64,000 nt of DNA from Halobacillus andaensis (GCF_014636475.1 NZ_BMEL01000003.1:675673-739672), one strand, 5' to 3'. Shown: positions 25,692 through 35,654, counted from the first letter of the stretch. Notes: generated from the letters alone by a model not told the origin. A program made the numbers and translations.

Positions 25692-26561
25692 ATGGACCAA
25701 AAAGATTGGCAGATTTTAAATGCAATTGCAGAAGAAAAAAGTTTAACAAAAGCAGCTGAAAAATTATTTATTACTCAGCCTGCGCTCAGTTACCGATTAA
25801 AGCAGCTGGAAGAGTCTTTTCAGACCAAGCTTTTCTTTCGTACAAAAAAAGGAATTGAGTTTACTTCTGAAGGCGAATTTCTCGTAGATTATGCTAAGGA
25901 TCGAATTAAGGAATATCTCACATTAAAAGATGAAATTTTTAACATTGGTAATGAAGTGAGAGGCACTCTTCGGATCGGAGTTTCAAGTAATTTTGCACAA
26001 TATAAGCTCCCCGCATTGTTGAAGAAATTCTCAACTTCTTATCCCAATATTCAATTTAAGGTACAGACTGGATGGAGTACCGAAATCATGAACTTATTGA
26101 ATCAATCTCAAATCCATTTAGGGATCCTAAGGGGGGATTATGATTGGGAAGGAGAAAAATTACTTTTAACGAAAGAGCAATTATATATTATATCTAAAAA
26201 TGAAATTTCCCTAGAAGAACTCCCCCAGCTTCCCTTTATTTATTACAAAACCGATAATTCACTTAAACGGCTGATCAGCAGATGGTGGAATGATCATTTT
26301 TCTCAATCTCCTTTAACTGCAATGGAAGTGGACAGACAGGAAACGAGTAAGGAGATGGTAAAGAATGATTTAGGTTTTTCTGTTGTGCCCGAAATCTGCT
26401 TAACACCTTCCGATGATCTGTATACAGAAGGATTAACCTATAAAAATGGAGAGCCTGTCTTGCGTGATACGTGGTTAATGTACCGGACAGACTTTATCCA
26501 GCTTAATATTGTAAAAGCTTTTATTGATTTCCTAATCAAGCAGCAGACTGTAAAAATATAA
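25692..26561 (+). CDS. LysR-family transcriptional regulator
   Basis: N-terminal winged helix: WQILNAIAEEKSLTKAAEKL, then TQPALSYRLKQLEESF, the LysR signature, followed by an effector domain with GTLRIGVSSNF. 289 residues, normal. Divergent from the PrpF gene by 137 bases and directly upstream of tctCAB, so it presumably activates both in response to a tricarboxylate or aconitate-like acid. Confidence 0.92.
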   Translation: MDQKDWQILNAIAEEKSLTKAAEKLFITQPALSYRLKQLEESFQTKLFFRTKKGIEFTSEGEFLVDYAKDRIKEYLTLKDEIFNIGNEVRGTLRIGVSSNFAQYKLPALLKKFSTSYPNIQFKVQTGWSTEIMNLLNQSQIHLGILRGDYDWEGEKLLLTKEQLYIISKNEISLEELPQLPFIYYKTDNSLKRLISRWWNDHFSQSPLTAMEVDRQETSKEMVKNDLGFSVVPEICLTPSDDLYTEGLTYKNGEPVLRDTWLMYRTDFIQLNIVKAFIDFLIKQQTVKI

Positions 26562-26658
26562 AATTTTTTTATAGATAACGATAATATTTACCTATTTTAC
26601 TTATGACATTGATTTTTATAACCTTATGACAACACAAAAAAAGAAGGAGGATAAGGCA

Positions 26659-27780
26659 GTGAGAAAAATGTATGCGCTTACTTTATTACTGATTCTTAAC
26701 CTTTTTATAGCAGGTTGCCAGCCCTTATCGTTTGTTAGTTCTAATGTAACGAGCGGGGAAGAAGAACAAGGTTATAACGAAGATCTTCTAACAATGGTTG
26801 TTCCCTATGATTCAGGAGGAGGAACCGATGTATTTGCCAGATTTATGACGAAGCCGCTGTCCAACCATATTGAGAACCAGCCAAGTATTCAAGTTGAGAA
26901 CGTTCCTGGCGGTGGAAGTATTACAGGAACAAATGCATATGTAAATTCCTATGATAAGGATGGGACAAATCTAGTAACAACAAGTGCTTCCACTCATATC
27001 CCTTATTTACTGGATCAATCATCTGTACAGTATAGTTTTGACGAACTGACTCCCCTGGTTGGAGCTCCTACGGGAGGTGTTGTTTATGGTTCTGCAGATT
27101 TAAACATTAAAGATGGCTTTGATCTTGACCAAGTAAAAGAAAAGCTTTTTTATGCAGGCATGTCTCCCACTGGTTTAGATTTAACGACATTAATTTCTTT
27201 TGAAGTACTAGAGATAGATACTAAAGCAGTACTGGGTTACGAAGGAAGAGGTCCAGCAAGAGTAGCTTTTGAACAAGGTGAAAGCAATATTGATTTTCAA
27301 ACGACCACAGCTTATAAGCAGAACATAGAACCTAAGGTAAAAGATGGAAAAGCTGTTCCACTCTACAGTTTAGGACAAATCGATGAAAACGGTGAAGTTG
27401 TGAGGGATCCGCAATTCCCTGACCTTCCAACTGTAAAAGAAGTTTATAAAGAACTTCACGGTGTAGAACCTAAAGGACAAGCATGGGAAACTTATAAACA
27501 TTTTCTAAACGCTACCTATACTCTACAAAAGGTGATATGGGTTCATGAGAGTGCGCCTGAAAGTGCAAAAGAAGAATTGAAGAAAGCAGCCAACACATTA
27601 GTTAAAGATGAAAAATTCAATCAAGAGGCTTCTGTTATTCTAGAGGATTATGAAATTTACTCCCAAGCAGAGTTAGAAAATAGGATCGATAACTTAGAGA
27701 AAAATATGAATGAGGATACAATCAATTGGGTATATGAATTTCTTTTAAATGAACACGGAGTTGATGGCAGAAAATTATAG
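26659..27780 (+). CDS. tctC: Tripartite tricarboxylate transporter, substrate-binding lipoprotein
   Basis: Extracytoplasmic binding protein of the TTT family. A lipoprotein signal peptide ends in LNLFIAGC. The mature part shows the family's VVPYDSGGGTDVFARFM and later NVPGGGSITGTNAYV segments. The GTG at 26659 is chosen because AAGGAGG lies nine bases upstream and the signal peptide then has normal length; the ATG at 26626 would add 11 lysine-rich residues. First gene of tctC-tctA-tctB. Confidence 0.88.
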   Translation: MRKMYALTLLLILNLFIAGCQPLSFVSSNVTSGEEEQGYNEDLLTMVVPYDSGGGTDVFARFMTKPLSNHIENQPSIQVENVPGGGSITGTNAYVNSYDKDGTNLVTTSASTHIPYLLDQSSVQYSFDELTPLVGAPTGGVVYGSADLNIKDGFDLDQVKEKLFYAGMSPTGLDLTTLISFEVLEIDTKAVLGYEGRGPARVAFEQGESNIDFQTTTAYKQNIEPKVKDGKAVPLYSLGQIDENGEVVRDPQFPDLPTVKEVYKELHGVEPKGQAWETYKHFLNATYTLQKVIWVHESAPESAKEELKKAANTLVKDEKFNQEASVILEDYEIYSQAELENRIDNLEKNMNEDTINWVYEFLLNEHGVDGRKL

Positions 27781-27792
27781 AGGGGGGATATT

Positions 27793-29274
27793 ATGATTGA
27801 AAGTGCAATGGAAGCCTTACGTATTGTTTTAGATCCATCGAGGATTTTATTCATGTGCCTTGGTATTGGACTGGGCATTGTAGTTGGCCTGCTTCCAGGT
27901 TTAGGCGGGACAGTAGGCATGTCACTTTTACTGCCGTTTGTATTTGGAATGGATCCTTTTGTCGGGATGGCCCTGTTAATTGGCATGGTAGCCGTGGTTC
28001 ATACGGGAGATACCTTTCCTTCTGTATTGCTTGGTATCCCCGGCTCTTCCGGATCACAGGCAACTATTATGGACGGATTTCCTTTAGCTAAGAAAGGGGA
28101 AGCATCCAGGGCTATGGGGGCTGCATTATTTTGTTCAATGATAGGTGGTGTTATAGGAGGGGTTGCTCTCTACCTGGCTATTCCAATCGCTGCTCCGCTT
28201 ATCACTAGTTTCAATTCACCGGTTTTATTTATGTTAACGATGCTTGGACTGAGCATGGCCGGCCTTTTAGCAGGAGATTCACCGGCTAAAGGAGCCCTAT
28301 CAGGTTTAATGGGGTTAATGATCGGTTCCGTTGGAAGTGCTCCTGCTATTACGGAGTACCGGTATACCTTTGATTTTCTTTACCTTTCCAATGGTCTTTC
28401 CCTGCCCGTTGTCGCTTTGGCTATCTTTGCCTTTCCAATTCTAATTACTATGCTGACCCATAAGGGGAGCGTAGCGGAAGCGAATCGCTTAAAAGGCGGG
28501 GTCCTAAAAGGAGTGGGTGACGCCCTTAAGAACAAGTTCTTAATCATGAGAAGCGCTGTCTTAGGGAGCCTGATCGGCTTCATTCCAGGTTTGGGAGGAA
28601 GTGTCGTCGACTGGCTTGCTTATGGAGCAGGTAAAAAGACGGTAAGAAATAATAAGTTTGGCGAGGGAGACATTCGCGGAGTCATCGCTCCTGAAAGTGC
28701 AAACAACGCGAAAGAAGGCGGATCTCTCATCCCAACCCTGCTATTTGGCATTCCTGGCAGTGGGACAACCGCAATCTTGCTAGGCGGACTAATTTTAATG
28801 GGACTAGAAGCAGGACCAAGAATGCTGACAACCGAATTGCCTCTCACCTTATCTATCGTTTGGACACTTGTTATTGCCAACATAATTGGAGCTATTCTAT
28901 GTATGACATTAGTCAAGCCGATTTCCAAACTAAGCTTAATTCCCGGAGAGAAGCTTGTTCCCTTCCTAACCATCCTCTTATTAATTGGGGCTTATCAAAG
29001 TAATTTTGCCTGGGGAGACATTATAGCCTTTATTGCCATCGGTTTATTAGGATATATCATGACAATCCTTGATTGGCCAAGACCCCCCTTACTTATCGGT
29101 TTTGTATTAGCCATATCAGCAGAAAGGTACTATTGGATCTCCATTGAAAGGTACGGCTGGGAATGGCTCAGCAATCCTATTGTCATTACTATCGGAGTAT
29201 TAATTGTCATGCTTCTTACAGGAGGATCCATAATGAAAAAAATCAGTAACAACTTACAAAGAGAAGGTGTGTAA
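27793..29274 (+). CDS. tctA: Tripartite tricarboxylate transporter, large membrane subunit
   Basis: Twelve-or-so-helix permease, 493 residues. Two family repeats of the GL(L/I)PGLGG type are visible: IVVGLLPGLGGTVGMSLLLP near the N-terminus and LIGFIPGLGGSVVDWLAYG in mid-protein. GDTFPSVLLGIPGSSG and LIPTLLFGIPGSGTTAILLG are also typical. AGAGGGGGGATATT precedes the ATG. Works with TctB and TctC in ion-coupled import of a tri- or dicarboxylate. Confidence 0.93.
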   Translation: MIESAMEALRIVLDPSRILFMCLGIGLGIVVGLLPGLGGTVGMSLLLPFVFGMDPFVGMALLIGMVAVVHTGDTFPSVLLGIPGSSGSQATIMDGFPLAKKGEASRAMGAALFCSMIGGVIGGVALYLAIPIAAPLITSFNSPVLFMLTMLGLSMAGLLAGDSPAKGALSGLMGLMIGSVGSAPAITEYRYTFDFLYLSNGLSLPVVALAIFAFPILITMLTHKGSVAEANRLKGGVLKGVGDALKNKFLIMRSAVLGSLIGFIPGLGGSVVDWLAYGAGKKTVRNNKFGEGDIRGVIAPESANNAKEGGSLIPTLLFGIPGSGTTAILLGGLILMGLEAGPRMLTTELPLTLSIVWTLVIANIIGAILCMTLVKPISKLSLIPGEKLVPFLTILLLIGAYQSNFAWGDIIAFIAIGLLGYIMTILDWPRPPLLIGFVLAISAERYYWISIERYGWEWLSNPIVITIGVLIVMLLTGGSIMKKISNNLQREGV

Positions 29275-29275
29275 A

Positions 29276-29719
29276 ATGAATAAACAAACACTAAATGTAA
29301 TTTTTACTTTTTGTATATTTATTGTTTTTGTCTGGGCCGCTGTTACCGCGCTTACTTTTTCCCGCTTAGCCCAATTCTTCCCTTTATATGTTTCTATCGC
29401 CGGTAGTATTGTATCCGGTATTTATCTAGTAAAGGAAGTTATAAAAATAAGGAAACAAAAAGACCAAGGTTCGCATCCGAAAGTTTTAATTATTAAACCA
29501 ATTATATATACAGGATGGATTGTGGGATACGTCATCACTATTTCTTTATTGGGGTTGTTAATTGCTTCCACTATTTACCTTATTGCCTTTTTACTTATAG
29601 AATCTAAGTTCACTTTCTTTAAGGCTCTCTACTCCACTGGCATTGCTTTAGTTATCATTACAGTTTTAAGCAATTTACTAAATATTGCATGGCCGCAGAG
29701 TGTATTGTTAGGCCTCTGA
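29276..29719 (+). CDS. tctB: Tripartite tricarboxylate transporter, small membrane subunit
   Basis: Small membrane subunit with four helices (about residues 8-28, 38-58, 78-105, 110-140) and a charged loop KEVIKIRKQKDQ. The ATG at 29276 follows the tctA stop by one base; an alternative GTG at 29267 would overlap tctA. Position and topology identify it. Confidence 0.85.
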   Translation: MNKQTLNVIFTFCIFIVFVWAAVTALTFSRLAQFFPLYVSIAGSIVSGIYLVKEVIKIRKQKDQGSHPKVLIIKPIIYTGWIVGYVITISLLGLLIASTIYLIAFLLIESKFTFFKALYSTGIALVIITVLSNLLNIAWPQSVLLGL

Positions 29720-30052
29720 ATAGTAAAGTTTCTAAAAAACAATTTAGAGGTTTCTAACATTGATTTTGATGACATAGAATATGCCATTCAATAATGACTA
29801 AAAGTCATGGACCCTTACATAAAAGGGTTTGGGCATATTTTCTCCCGCTGTCTTTGCGCACTATGTCTCCTGTAATATCTTCATATAGATAGAAATTATA
29901 TGTAGAAGAAAAACAATTTATATTATTTAATTTCTGCACAAAATTATTTTCCCTTTAAAGGAAACCTCTTAGAAAGTAAGCTTTTCAATAAGAATAAGCC
30001 ACTCCTTCGTCCATGACCTAAGGAGTCGCTTTATAACTAGATTTTTAGAAAT
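29720..30052. other. Gap with a possible degenerate att-like trace
   Basis: After tctB there is an ACCCTTACATAAAAGGGTTT hairpin (about 29807-29826) followed by TGGGC, resembling the sequence left of the att cores but without the ATCATGCCGCCC core. A CCACTCCTT ... AAGGAGTCGC hairpin lies at about 30000-30030. No gene. Confidence 0.35.
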
Positions 30053-30361
30053 ACAGTCAATATTCATTTATAAGGTTTCAAATCCTTGTGTAGCAAAGGG
30101 TTTGAGGACGGCTTACATCATGCCGCCCATCGTTTCGCCGGGATAAATACAATAAAATAGCTAATTATAAAGAGCTAACCTGTATTATATAAGGACTAAA
30201 GTTCTCCCCGTTATGTATTAGTATCTAAAGAATAATCAACATTAGTTTGTCATTAAGTATGACATTTTTTTATCTAAAAACAGGTCTTGAGATAAGTTAC
30301 ATTTCAGGGATATAGATACACCTCCATATTTTTGAACGTTATTCAGTCCACCTCCAGTCTT
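30053..30361. repeat. att-like site C: groEL-tail core with diverged arms
   Basis: Core ACATCATGCCGCCCAT at 30115-30130, preceded by GGTTTGAGGACGGCTT (site E has GGTTTGAGCG). Left arm is a single ACAGTCAATATTC (30053-30065). Right arm TTCAGTCCACCTCCAGTCTT lies at 30342-30361, about 215 bases from the core rather than about 120 as at A, B and D. The most diverged member. Confidence 0.65.
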
Positions 30362-30396
30362 TTTTCCGTTAGGTCGTATATATAACCTCTAAATAA

Positions 30397-30436
30397 AAAG
30401 CCTCTTAAGAGTTCCAAGGACTCATGAGAGGCTTTT
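30397..30436 (-). terminator. Terminator of the maltodextrin operon
   Basis: AAAAGCCTCT ... AGAGGCTTTT stem with a T-run on both strands, 59 bases beyond the malG stop. Same sequence family as the att-associated hairpins. Confidence 0.75.
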
Positions 30437-30494
30437 TAATTTAAGACTTAAATTTTGAGCAATTCACTTAAATTACTGTAATCTATGCTTTAAG

Positions 30495-31337
30495 TTAACC
30501 TTTAGTAGCACCAGAAGTTAATCCTGATATTAGATAACGTTGGAGATACAAGAATACAGTGGCAATAGGTATTGCTATTAATATTGCACCCGCAGCAAAT
30601 CGAGTGAAGTTGTTACCAAATTGTTCATTAATAAAATTAAAAAGCCCTAAAGCTAAAGTAAAATTTTCTGGACTTCTCAATATAATACTCGGCAAGATAA
30701 AGTCCATAAACGGTGTCATAAAATTAAAGAGTGCCACAACCGCCAAGATGGGTTTTGCTAACGGTAACATAATGGTGAAAAATATTCGAAAATGACCTGC
30801 TCCGTCGATTTTTGCTGACTCATCTAATTCTCGTGGAAGTGTGTCAAAATAACCCTTTACAAGAAAGACATTTAGTGGGATGGCTCCCCCGATATATATC
30901 AATATTAAACCAGTCAAGGTATCTAACAAGTTTACCAAATTTAAAAGAAGATAGAGGGCAACCATCGCCATAAGAACGGGAAACATTTGTAACAATAAAA
31001 AGGTATATATCCCATTTTTTCTCCCTATAAATTTATATCTAGAAAAGGCATATGCGATAAGAGAAACAACTATTACAGAGCAAATTGATGTGATAGTTGC
31101 TACAATTAATGTATTTTTGTACCAGAGTAAATAATCACTACTAGGATCAAAAAAGAGCCACTTATAATGAACAAACGACCAGTTTTCTGGAAACATTGTA
31201 GACCCATATAAGCTTGTCCCCGGGTTTAGAGACAAACCTAACGTCCATAACAACGGGTAGGAAATAAAGACGAAAACGACTCCAATAAACAAATACATTC
31301 CTAAAACTTGAAGGTTGCTCTTAGTCTTTCTAGTCAC
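30495..31337 (-). CDS. malG: Maltodextrin ABC transporter permease, MalG type
   Basis: Six-helix sugar permease, 280 residues. The EAA loop that docks the ATPase reads ELDESAKIDGAGHFRIFFTI, followed by MLPLAKPIL. The C-terminal end GLTSGATKG is typical of MalG/MdxG. It starts one base after malF ends. No ATPase gene is present in the cluster; in Bacillus such transporters use the shared MsmX ATPase, which is expected elsewhere. Confidence 0.9.
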   Translation of the reverse strand: MTRKTKSNLQVLGMYLFIGVVFVFISYPLLWTLGLSLNPGTSLYGSTMFPENWSFVHYKWLFFDPSSDYLLWYKNTLIVATITSICSVIVVSLIAYAFSRYKFIGRKNGIYTFLLLQMFPVLMAMVALYLLLNLVNLLDTLTGLILIYIGGAIPLNVFLVKGYFDTLPRELDESAKIDGAGHFRIFFTIMLPLAKPILAVVALFNFMTPFMDFILPSIILRSPENFTLALGLFNFINEQFGNNFTRFAAGAILIAIPIATVFLYLQRYLISGLTSGATKG

Positions 31338-32612
31338 TTACATCTCCCCCTCTTCTTTAAAGGAACGCGTGCGCCTGAATTGATAGAAAGCAAATCCGGC
31401 AATTATTAAACCTATAATTATCGAAATGGCTGCTGCCATGTTATAATTTTGAGTTTCAAAAGTTAAATTATAAACCCATGAAATCAAAATATCCGTACCA
31501 CCAGCATTCTGCCCCCGTACAGCAGGTCCACCTTGGTTAAAGAGGTAGATTATATTAAAATTATTAAAGTTTCCCGCATATTGCATAATAAGAATTGGTG
31601 CAGTTGCAAACATTACTTGTGGGAATGTAATACTTTTAAATTTTTGCCAACTCGACGCTCCATCCATATCTGCTGCTTCATACCAATCTTTAGATATGCT
31701 TTGGAGTATCCCAGTAAATATAGCGAATACAAAGGGGAAGCCTACCCAGACTTGGATACCAATCAGAGCAATTTTTGACCAAAATGGATCTGTCATCCAA
31801 GGGATCGCTTGATTAAAAAGCGGCCCTAAGATATCGTTATTAATTGCACCAAAATCATTATTAAACAGGGCAGCAAAAATCAGTATAGTGACAAATGCTG
31901 GTACAGCCCAGGGTAATATTAACACTGTTCTAATAAACTTTTTAAATTTGATTCTAGGGTCATTCACAAATATTGCTAGAATTAGCGCTAAAGCTATCTG
32001 TAAAGTAGTAGCGACTAATGTCCAAATCACTGTCCATAAAAAAACACTAAAAAATGTACTACGCCAAATGGGTACCGTAACTAAAGATATAAAGTTTTCG
32101 AATCCTACCCAATTCAATAAATTTTTTGGTGGAGAATTATATAAATTGTAATCTGTAAATGCAATAGAAACCATGTATAATAGTGGGAAAATAACAACAA
32201 AAATTAACAAGAATAGGCCCGGACCAATAAGTATATATGGAAAACTTTTATTCCATCCTGCTCGGAATCTTTTTCGCAGACTATCAGGTCTAACTCCTTG
32301 TTGGAATTTCACCGCTTCTTTATAAGCATCGAGTAAATTCAATACATGAAAAGTTATTGCAAACCCTGTTATTATAAGTGAGATTATACCTTGAGCTAGC
32401 AGGACACGAGAATCGTCTAATCGAGGAATTTCACCTAGAGTTAAGAGTCCCCAATATCCTATATTTAAAAATTGATAGAAAAATAAAATAAAGGATATTG
32501 TTAAAAGTAAAAAAGTTGCTCCCTTTAAATAATGACGATTATACAATTGACCTAATCCAGGAACGAGAGATAATGTAACTGCTACCTTTGGGTTATGTGT
32601 TTGCTTAGCCAA
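31338..32612 (-). CDS. malF: Maltodextrin ABC transporter permease, MalF type
   Basis: Sugar permease with an extended N-terminus (residues 1-120, about three extra helices and a VPGLGQLYNRHYLKG motif) as in MdxF. The binding-protein-dependent core follows, with EAA loop KDWYEAADMDGASSWQKFKS. 424 residues. Cotranscribed with malE upstream and malG downstream. Confidence 0.9.
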   Translation of the reverse strand: MAKQTHNPKVAVTLSLVPGLGQLYNRHYLKGATFLLLTISFILFFYQFLNIGYWGLLTLGEIPRLDDSRVLLAQGIISLIITGFAITFHVLNLLDAYKEAVKFQQGVRPDSLRKRFRAGWNKSFPYILIGPGLFLLIFVVIFPLLYMVSIAFTDYNLYNSPPKNLLNWVGFENFISLVTVPIWRSTFFSVFLWTVIWTLVATTLQIALALILAIFVNDPRIKFKKFIRTVLILPWAVPAFVTILIFAALFNNDFGAINNDILGPLFNQAIPWMTDPFWSKIALIGIQVWVGFPFVFAIFTGILQSISKDWYEAADMDGASSWQKFKSITFPQVMFATAPILIMQYAGNFNNFNIIYLFNQGGPAVRGQNAGGTDILISWVYNLTFETQNYNMAAAISIIIGLIIAGFAFYQFRRTRSFKEEGEM

Positions 32613-32682
32613 TTTTTACACCACCTTATACATCTTTGGTGAATGAATGTTTATCATTCTTTCACCATACTTGCTGACTAAT

Positions 32683-33921
32683 TTAGTTATCCCCACCAAG
32701 TAGCGAATTTTGCTCTTTTATCGTTGCTTCAGCTTCTTTCAATACTTCCTGAGGATCTTCCCCTTCACCAATGAATACTAAAGCGTCTCCCATTGGCTCC
32801 CAAACTTGAGCCATTTCCGGAATATTTGGCGTAGGGTCAGCGTATTGAAGTTGGTCTTGAATTCCTTGATAGAGTTCACTTTCAATACTCACATCCTCCC
32901 GTGCTGGAAGACGTTTAGTGTTTTCAAAGAGCAACTCAGAGTTTGCAGTATTTGTCATAAATAACGCGAAATCTGTTGACCAATATTTATTTTCACTATA
33001 TTCGGATACTGCTAATCCTTTTACACCTAAGAAAGATTCTAACTGCTTTCCCTTGTAGGTTGGGAGAGGAGCAATAGCTAACTTATCTCCTAAACCTTCC
33101 TCAAAATCCGGAATGCCCCACGGTCCTGAAATAATGGCCCCAACTTTTCCCTCTCGGAACAATCCATTCATTACATCGTAAGTAAGGCTTTCTGGGATAT
33201 ATCCATTCTCGTGCCATGACTGGATCATTTCCGCCCCCTCAACTACTTCATCACTTGATAAACCGATATCGCTAGTATCATATCCCCCTTGTTCACTTTT
33301 TTCGAAAACATATCCTCCCGCCGCAGTCAGGAAAGGAAATGTGGGGTAGAAATCAGAAGTAATATTTAAAAACCCAAATTCATCTTCGTCTGTGTTTGTT
33401 AACTCTTCAGCAATTTCATTAATTTCTTCTATTGTTTGAGGTGCTTCAGGAACGAGTTCTTTATTATAAAATAAGCCAATAGTTTCAACTGAGGATGGAA
33501 TCCCTAAAAGTTTTCCTTCAACGGTGAATGCTTCAATTGCTGATTGTTGGTATCCTTTCAATTGTTCATCTGTTATTTCAATTTCTGCCGCTAGTCCTTG
33601 TAAGTAGGCATCCCCAATTCGGTCATGTGTTTCATAAAAAAGATCAGGCCCTCTTCCTGCAGGAGCATCTAGAGAGATATCAGCATTTTCTGCAGCCACT
33701 ACGTTTACCTTAATACCGGTTTCTTCTGTATATTTATCCCCAACTTCTTGAAATGCTGTTTTAGTATCTTCCCATGCCCATAATGTTAACTCTTCAGGTT
33801 TTTCCGGTTCACTCTGCTCTTCTTCATTTTGTGATACTTCTCGTTGCGGCCCACAAGCACTTAAAAGTATCGAAAACACTAATATCAAAAACCCTGCAGA
33901 TACATAACTTTTACTTAACAT
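32683..33921 (-). CDS. malE: Maltodextrin-binding lipoprotein, MalE type
   Basis: Lipoprotein signal ending in SILLSACGPQ, a Glu-rich linker, then a family 1 binding protein fold: LTLWAWEDTKTAFQEVGDKY, later AAENADISLDAPAGRGPDLF and IISGPWGIPDFEEGLG. 412 residues. Mature protein strongly acidic, fitting a halophile's outer surface. It is the extracellular capture component for malto-oligosaccharides; the ligand is inferred from the adjacent glucosidase. Confidence 0.9.
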   Translation of the reverse strand: MLSKSYVSAGFLILVFSILLSACGPQREVSQNEEEQSEPEKPEELTLWAWEDTKTAFQEVGDKYTEETGIKVNVVAAENADISLDAPAGRGPDLFYETHDRIGDAYLQGLAAEIEITDEQLKGYQQSAIEAFTVEGKLLGIPSSVETIGLFYNKELVPEAPQTIEEINEIAEELTNTDEDEFGFLNITSDFYPTFPFLTAAGGYVFEKSEQGGYDTSDIGLSSDEVVEGAEMIQSWHENGYIPESLTYDVMNGLFREGKVGAIISGPWGIPDFEEGLGDKLAIAPLPTYKGKQLESFLGVKGLAVSEYSENKYWSTDFALFMTNTANSELLFENTKRLPAREDVSIESELYQGIQDQLQYADPTPNIPEMAQVWEPMGDALVFIGEGEDPQEVLKEAEATIKEQNSLLGGDN

Positions 33922-33939
33922 TTTGTTTCCTCCCTAGAG

Positions 33940-35613
33940 TTATTTATTAAACAAATAAACACATGATTCAAAAGGTTCAAAAGTCATTTTTCTCTTTAAG
34001 GTGGGCTGTTTTATTTTATAATTTGTAAGTTCAAGGGAAGCATGATTGAAATTAAGATCGTTTGGTAATTGAAAGTCAGTTGTTCTGTCAGTCATATTAC
34101 CTATAATCAAACCTTTCTGTCCTTGAAAATCTCTTAAGTAAGCAAAAATCTCAGGATGATCAGGCAGTAATAACTGGTAAGAACCATAGACAAATAATTT
34201 ATGTTTCTTTCTGAGTTGAATTAAATCTTTATAATAATTAAGAATGGAATTCTCCTCTTTCATTTGAGCATCGACATTAATAGAAACATAGTTTTGATTT
34301 AATTTTAACCACGTACTTTTTGATGTTGAAAATCCAGCGTTATCCTCGGAGTTCCACTGCATCGGCGTTCTAGAATTATCACGGCATTTAGACCAAACTA
34401 CTTCCATTAAGTCTTCATGAGACATTCCTTGTTGTTTCTTCAACTTATAGTAATTCAACATTCCAACGTCATTATAGTCCTCAATATTGTCAAACCTAAC
34501 ATTAGTCATTCCAATTTCCTGACCTTGATAGATAAAAGGAGTACCTTGCATCAAAAAATAAACAGTTGCAAGCATTTTAGAACTTTCATTCCAATAAAGT
34601 TCCTCGTCCCCCCAACATGACACGCTCCTTGGAAGGTCGTGGTTTTCTAAAAATAAAGCATTCCAGCCTTTACCCTGCAATCCTTCTTGCCATTTTGTCA
34701 GCGCTCGTTTGAAACCTAAGATTTCTTTATTATTCTGGGTACCTTTATCCCATAGACCTACATGATCAAATTGAAATATCATATCAAAGCAGCCATCATC
34801 CTCACTGACCCAAAATTCTGAATCCTCAACCGATACTCCTCCAGCTTCTCCCACTGTCATGACATCATAATTTTTTATAGTCTTATTTGAGAATTCACTT
34901 AAAAAGTTTTCTATCCCTTTTACATTAGTTGTATATTTTGCAGCAGGTACTACATCTAATTTTTCCGGGTTAGGCATATTAGGGAAGCCCGGTTGCCGTT
35001 TTATATGAGAGATAGCATCTATACGAAAACCGTCTATTCCTTTATCAAGCCACCAATTTACCATATTGTACAAAGCATTACGTACATTTGGATTTTCCCA
35101 GTTCAGGTCAGGCTGTCGCCTTGAAAATAAATGCATATAGTACTCTTCTGTTTGTTCATCATATTCCCATATTGATCCTCCAAAGATTGACTCCCAATTA
35201 TTGGGGGGATGACCGTTTCTTCCTTTTTGCCAAATGTACCAATCCCGTTTAGGATTTTCTTTTGAAGAACTTGATTCAATAAACCAAGGATGTTCATCAC
35301 TTGTATGGTTAATAACTAAATCTATAATTAGTTTCATATCGCGTATATGGACTTCTTCTAACAATTCATTAAAGTCTTCCATACACCCGAATTCTTCCAT
35401 AATGTCTTGGTAATCAGAAATATCATAACCATTGTCATCATTGGGTGATTTGTACATAGGGCATATCCAAATAACGTCTATTCCCAAATTATTAAGATAG
35501 TCTAATTTCTGAATAATCCCTTGTATATCCCCGATCCCGTCACCATTACTATCCATAAAACTTCTTGGATAAACTTGATAAACTACGCTTTCTTTCCACC
35601 ACTTTTGCTGCAA
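33940..35613 (-). CDS. malL: Alpha-glucosidase, GH13 subfamily 31
   Basis: Cytoplasmic exo-glucosidase, 557 residues. Catalytic residues are Asp199 (GFRIDAI), Glu256 (MTVGEAGG) and Asp326 (LENHDLPR); the N-terminal YQVYPRSFMDSNGDGIGD opening is typical. The residue after the nucleophile is Ala200. In characterised relatives Val at this position goes with alpha-1,6 (isomaltose) and Ala or Thr with alpha-1,4 specificity, so a maltose/maltodextrin preference is predicted. TTG start with TGAGGAG ten bases upstream. First gene of the operon malL-malE-malF-malG. Confidence 0.93.
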   Translation of the reverse strand: MQQKWWKESVVYQVYPRSFMDSNGDGIGDIQGIIQKLDYLNNLGIDVIWICPMYKSPNDDNGYDISDYQDIMEEFGCMEDFNELLEEVHIRDMKLIIDLVINHTSDEHPWFIESSSSKENPKRDWYIWQKGRNGHPPNNWESIFGGSIWEYDEQTEEYYMHLFSRRQPDLNWENPNVRNALYNMVNWWLDKGIDGFRIDAISHIKRQPGFPNMPNPEKLDVVPAAKYTTNVKGIENFLSEFSNKTIKNYDVMTVGEAGGVSVEDSEFWVSEDDGCFDMIFQFDHVGLWDKGTQNNKEILGFKRALTKWQEGLQGKGWNALFLENHDLPRSVSCWGDEELYWNESSKMLATVYFLMQGTPFIYQGQEIGMTNVRFDNIEDYNDVGMLNYYKLKKQQGMSHEDLMEVVWSKCRDNSRTPMQWNSEDNAGFSTSKSTWLKLNQNYVSINVDAQMKEENSILNYYKDLIQLRKKHKLFVYGSYQLLLPDHPEIFAYLRDFQGQKGLIIGNMTDRTTDFQLPNDLNFNHASLELTNYKIKQPTLKRKMTFEPFESCVYLFNK

Positions 35614-35654
35614 GATTATTCACTCCTCAAGTATCCTCTACTATATTTTCTGAC

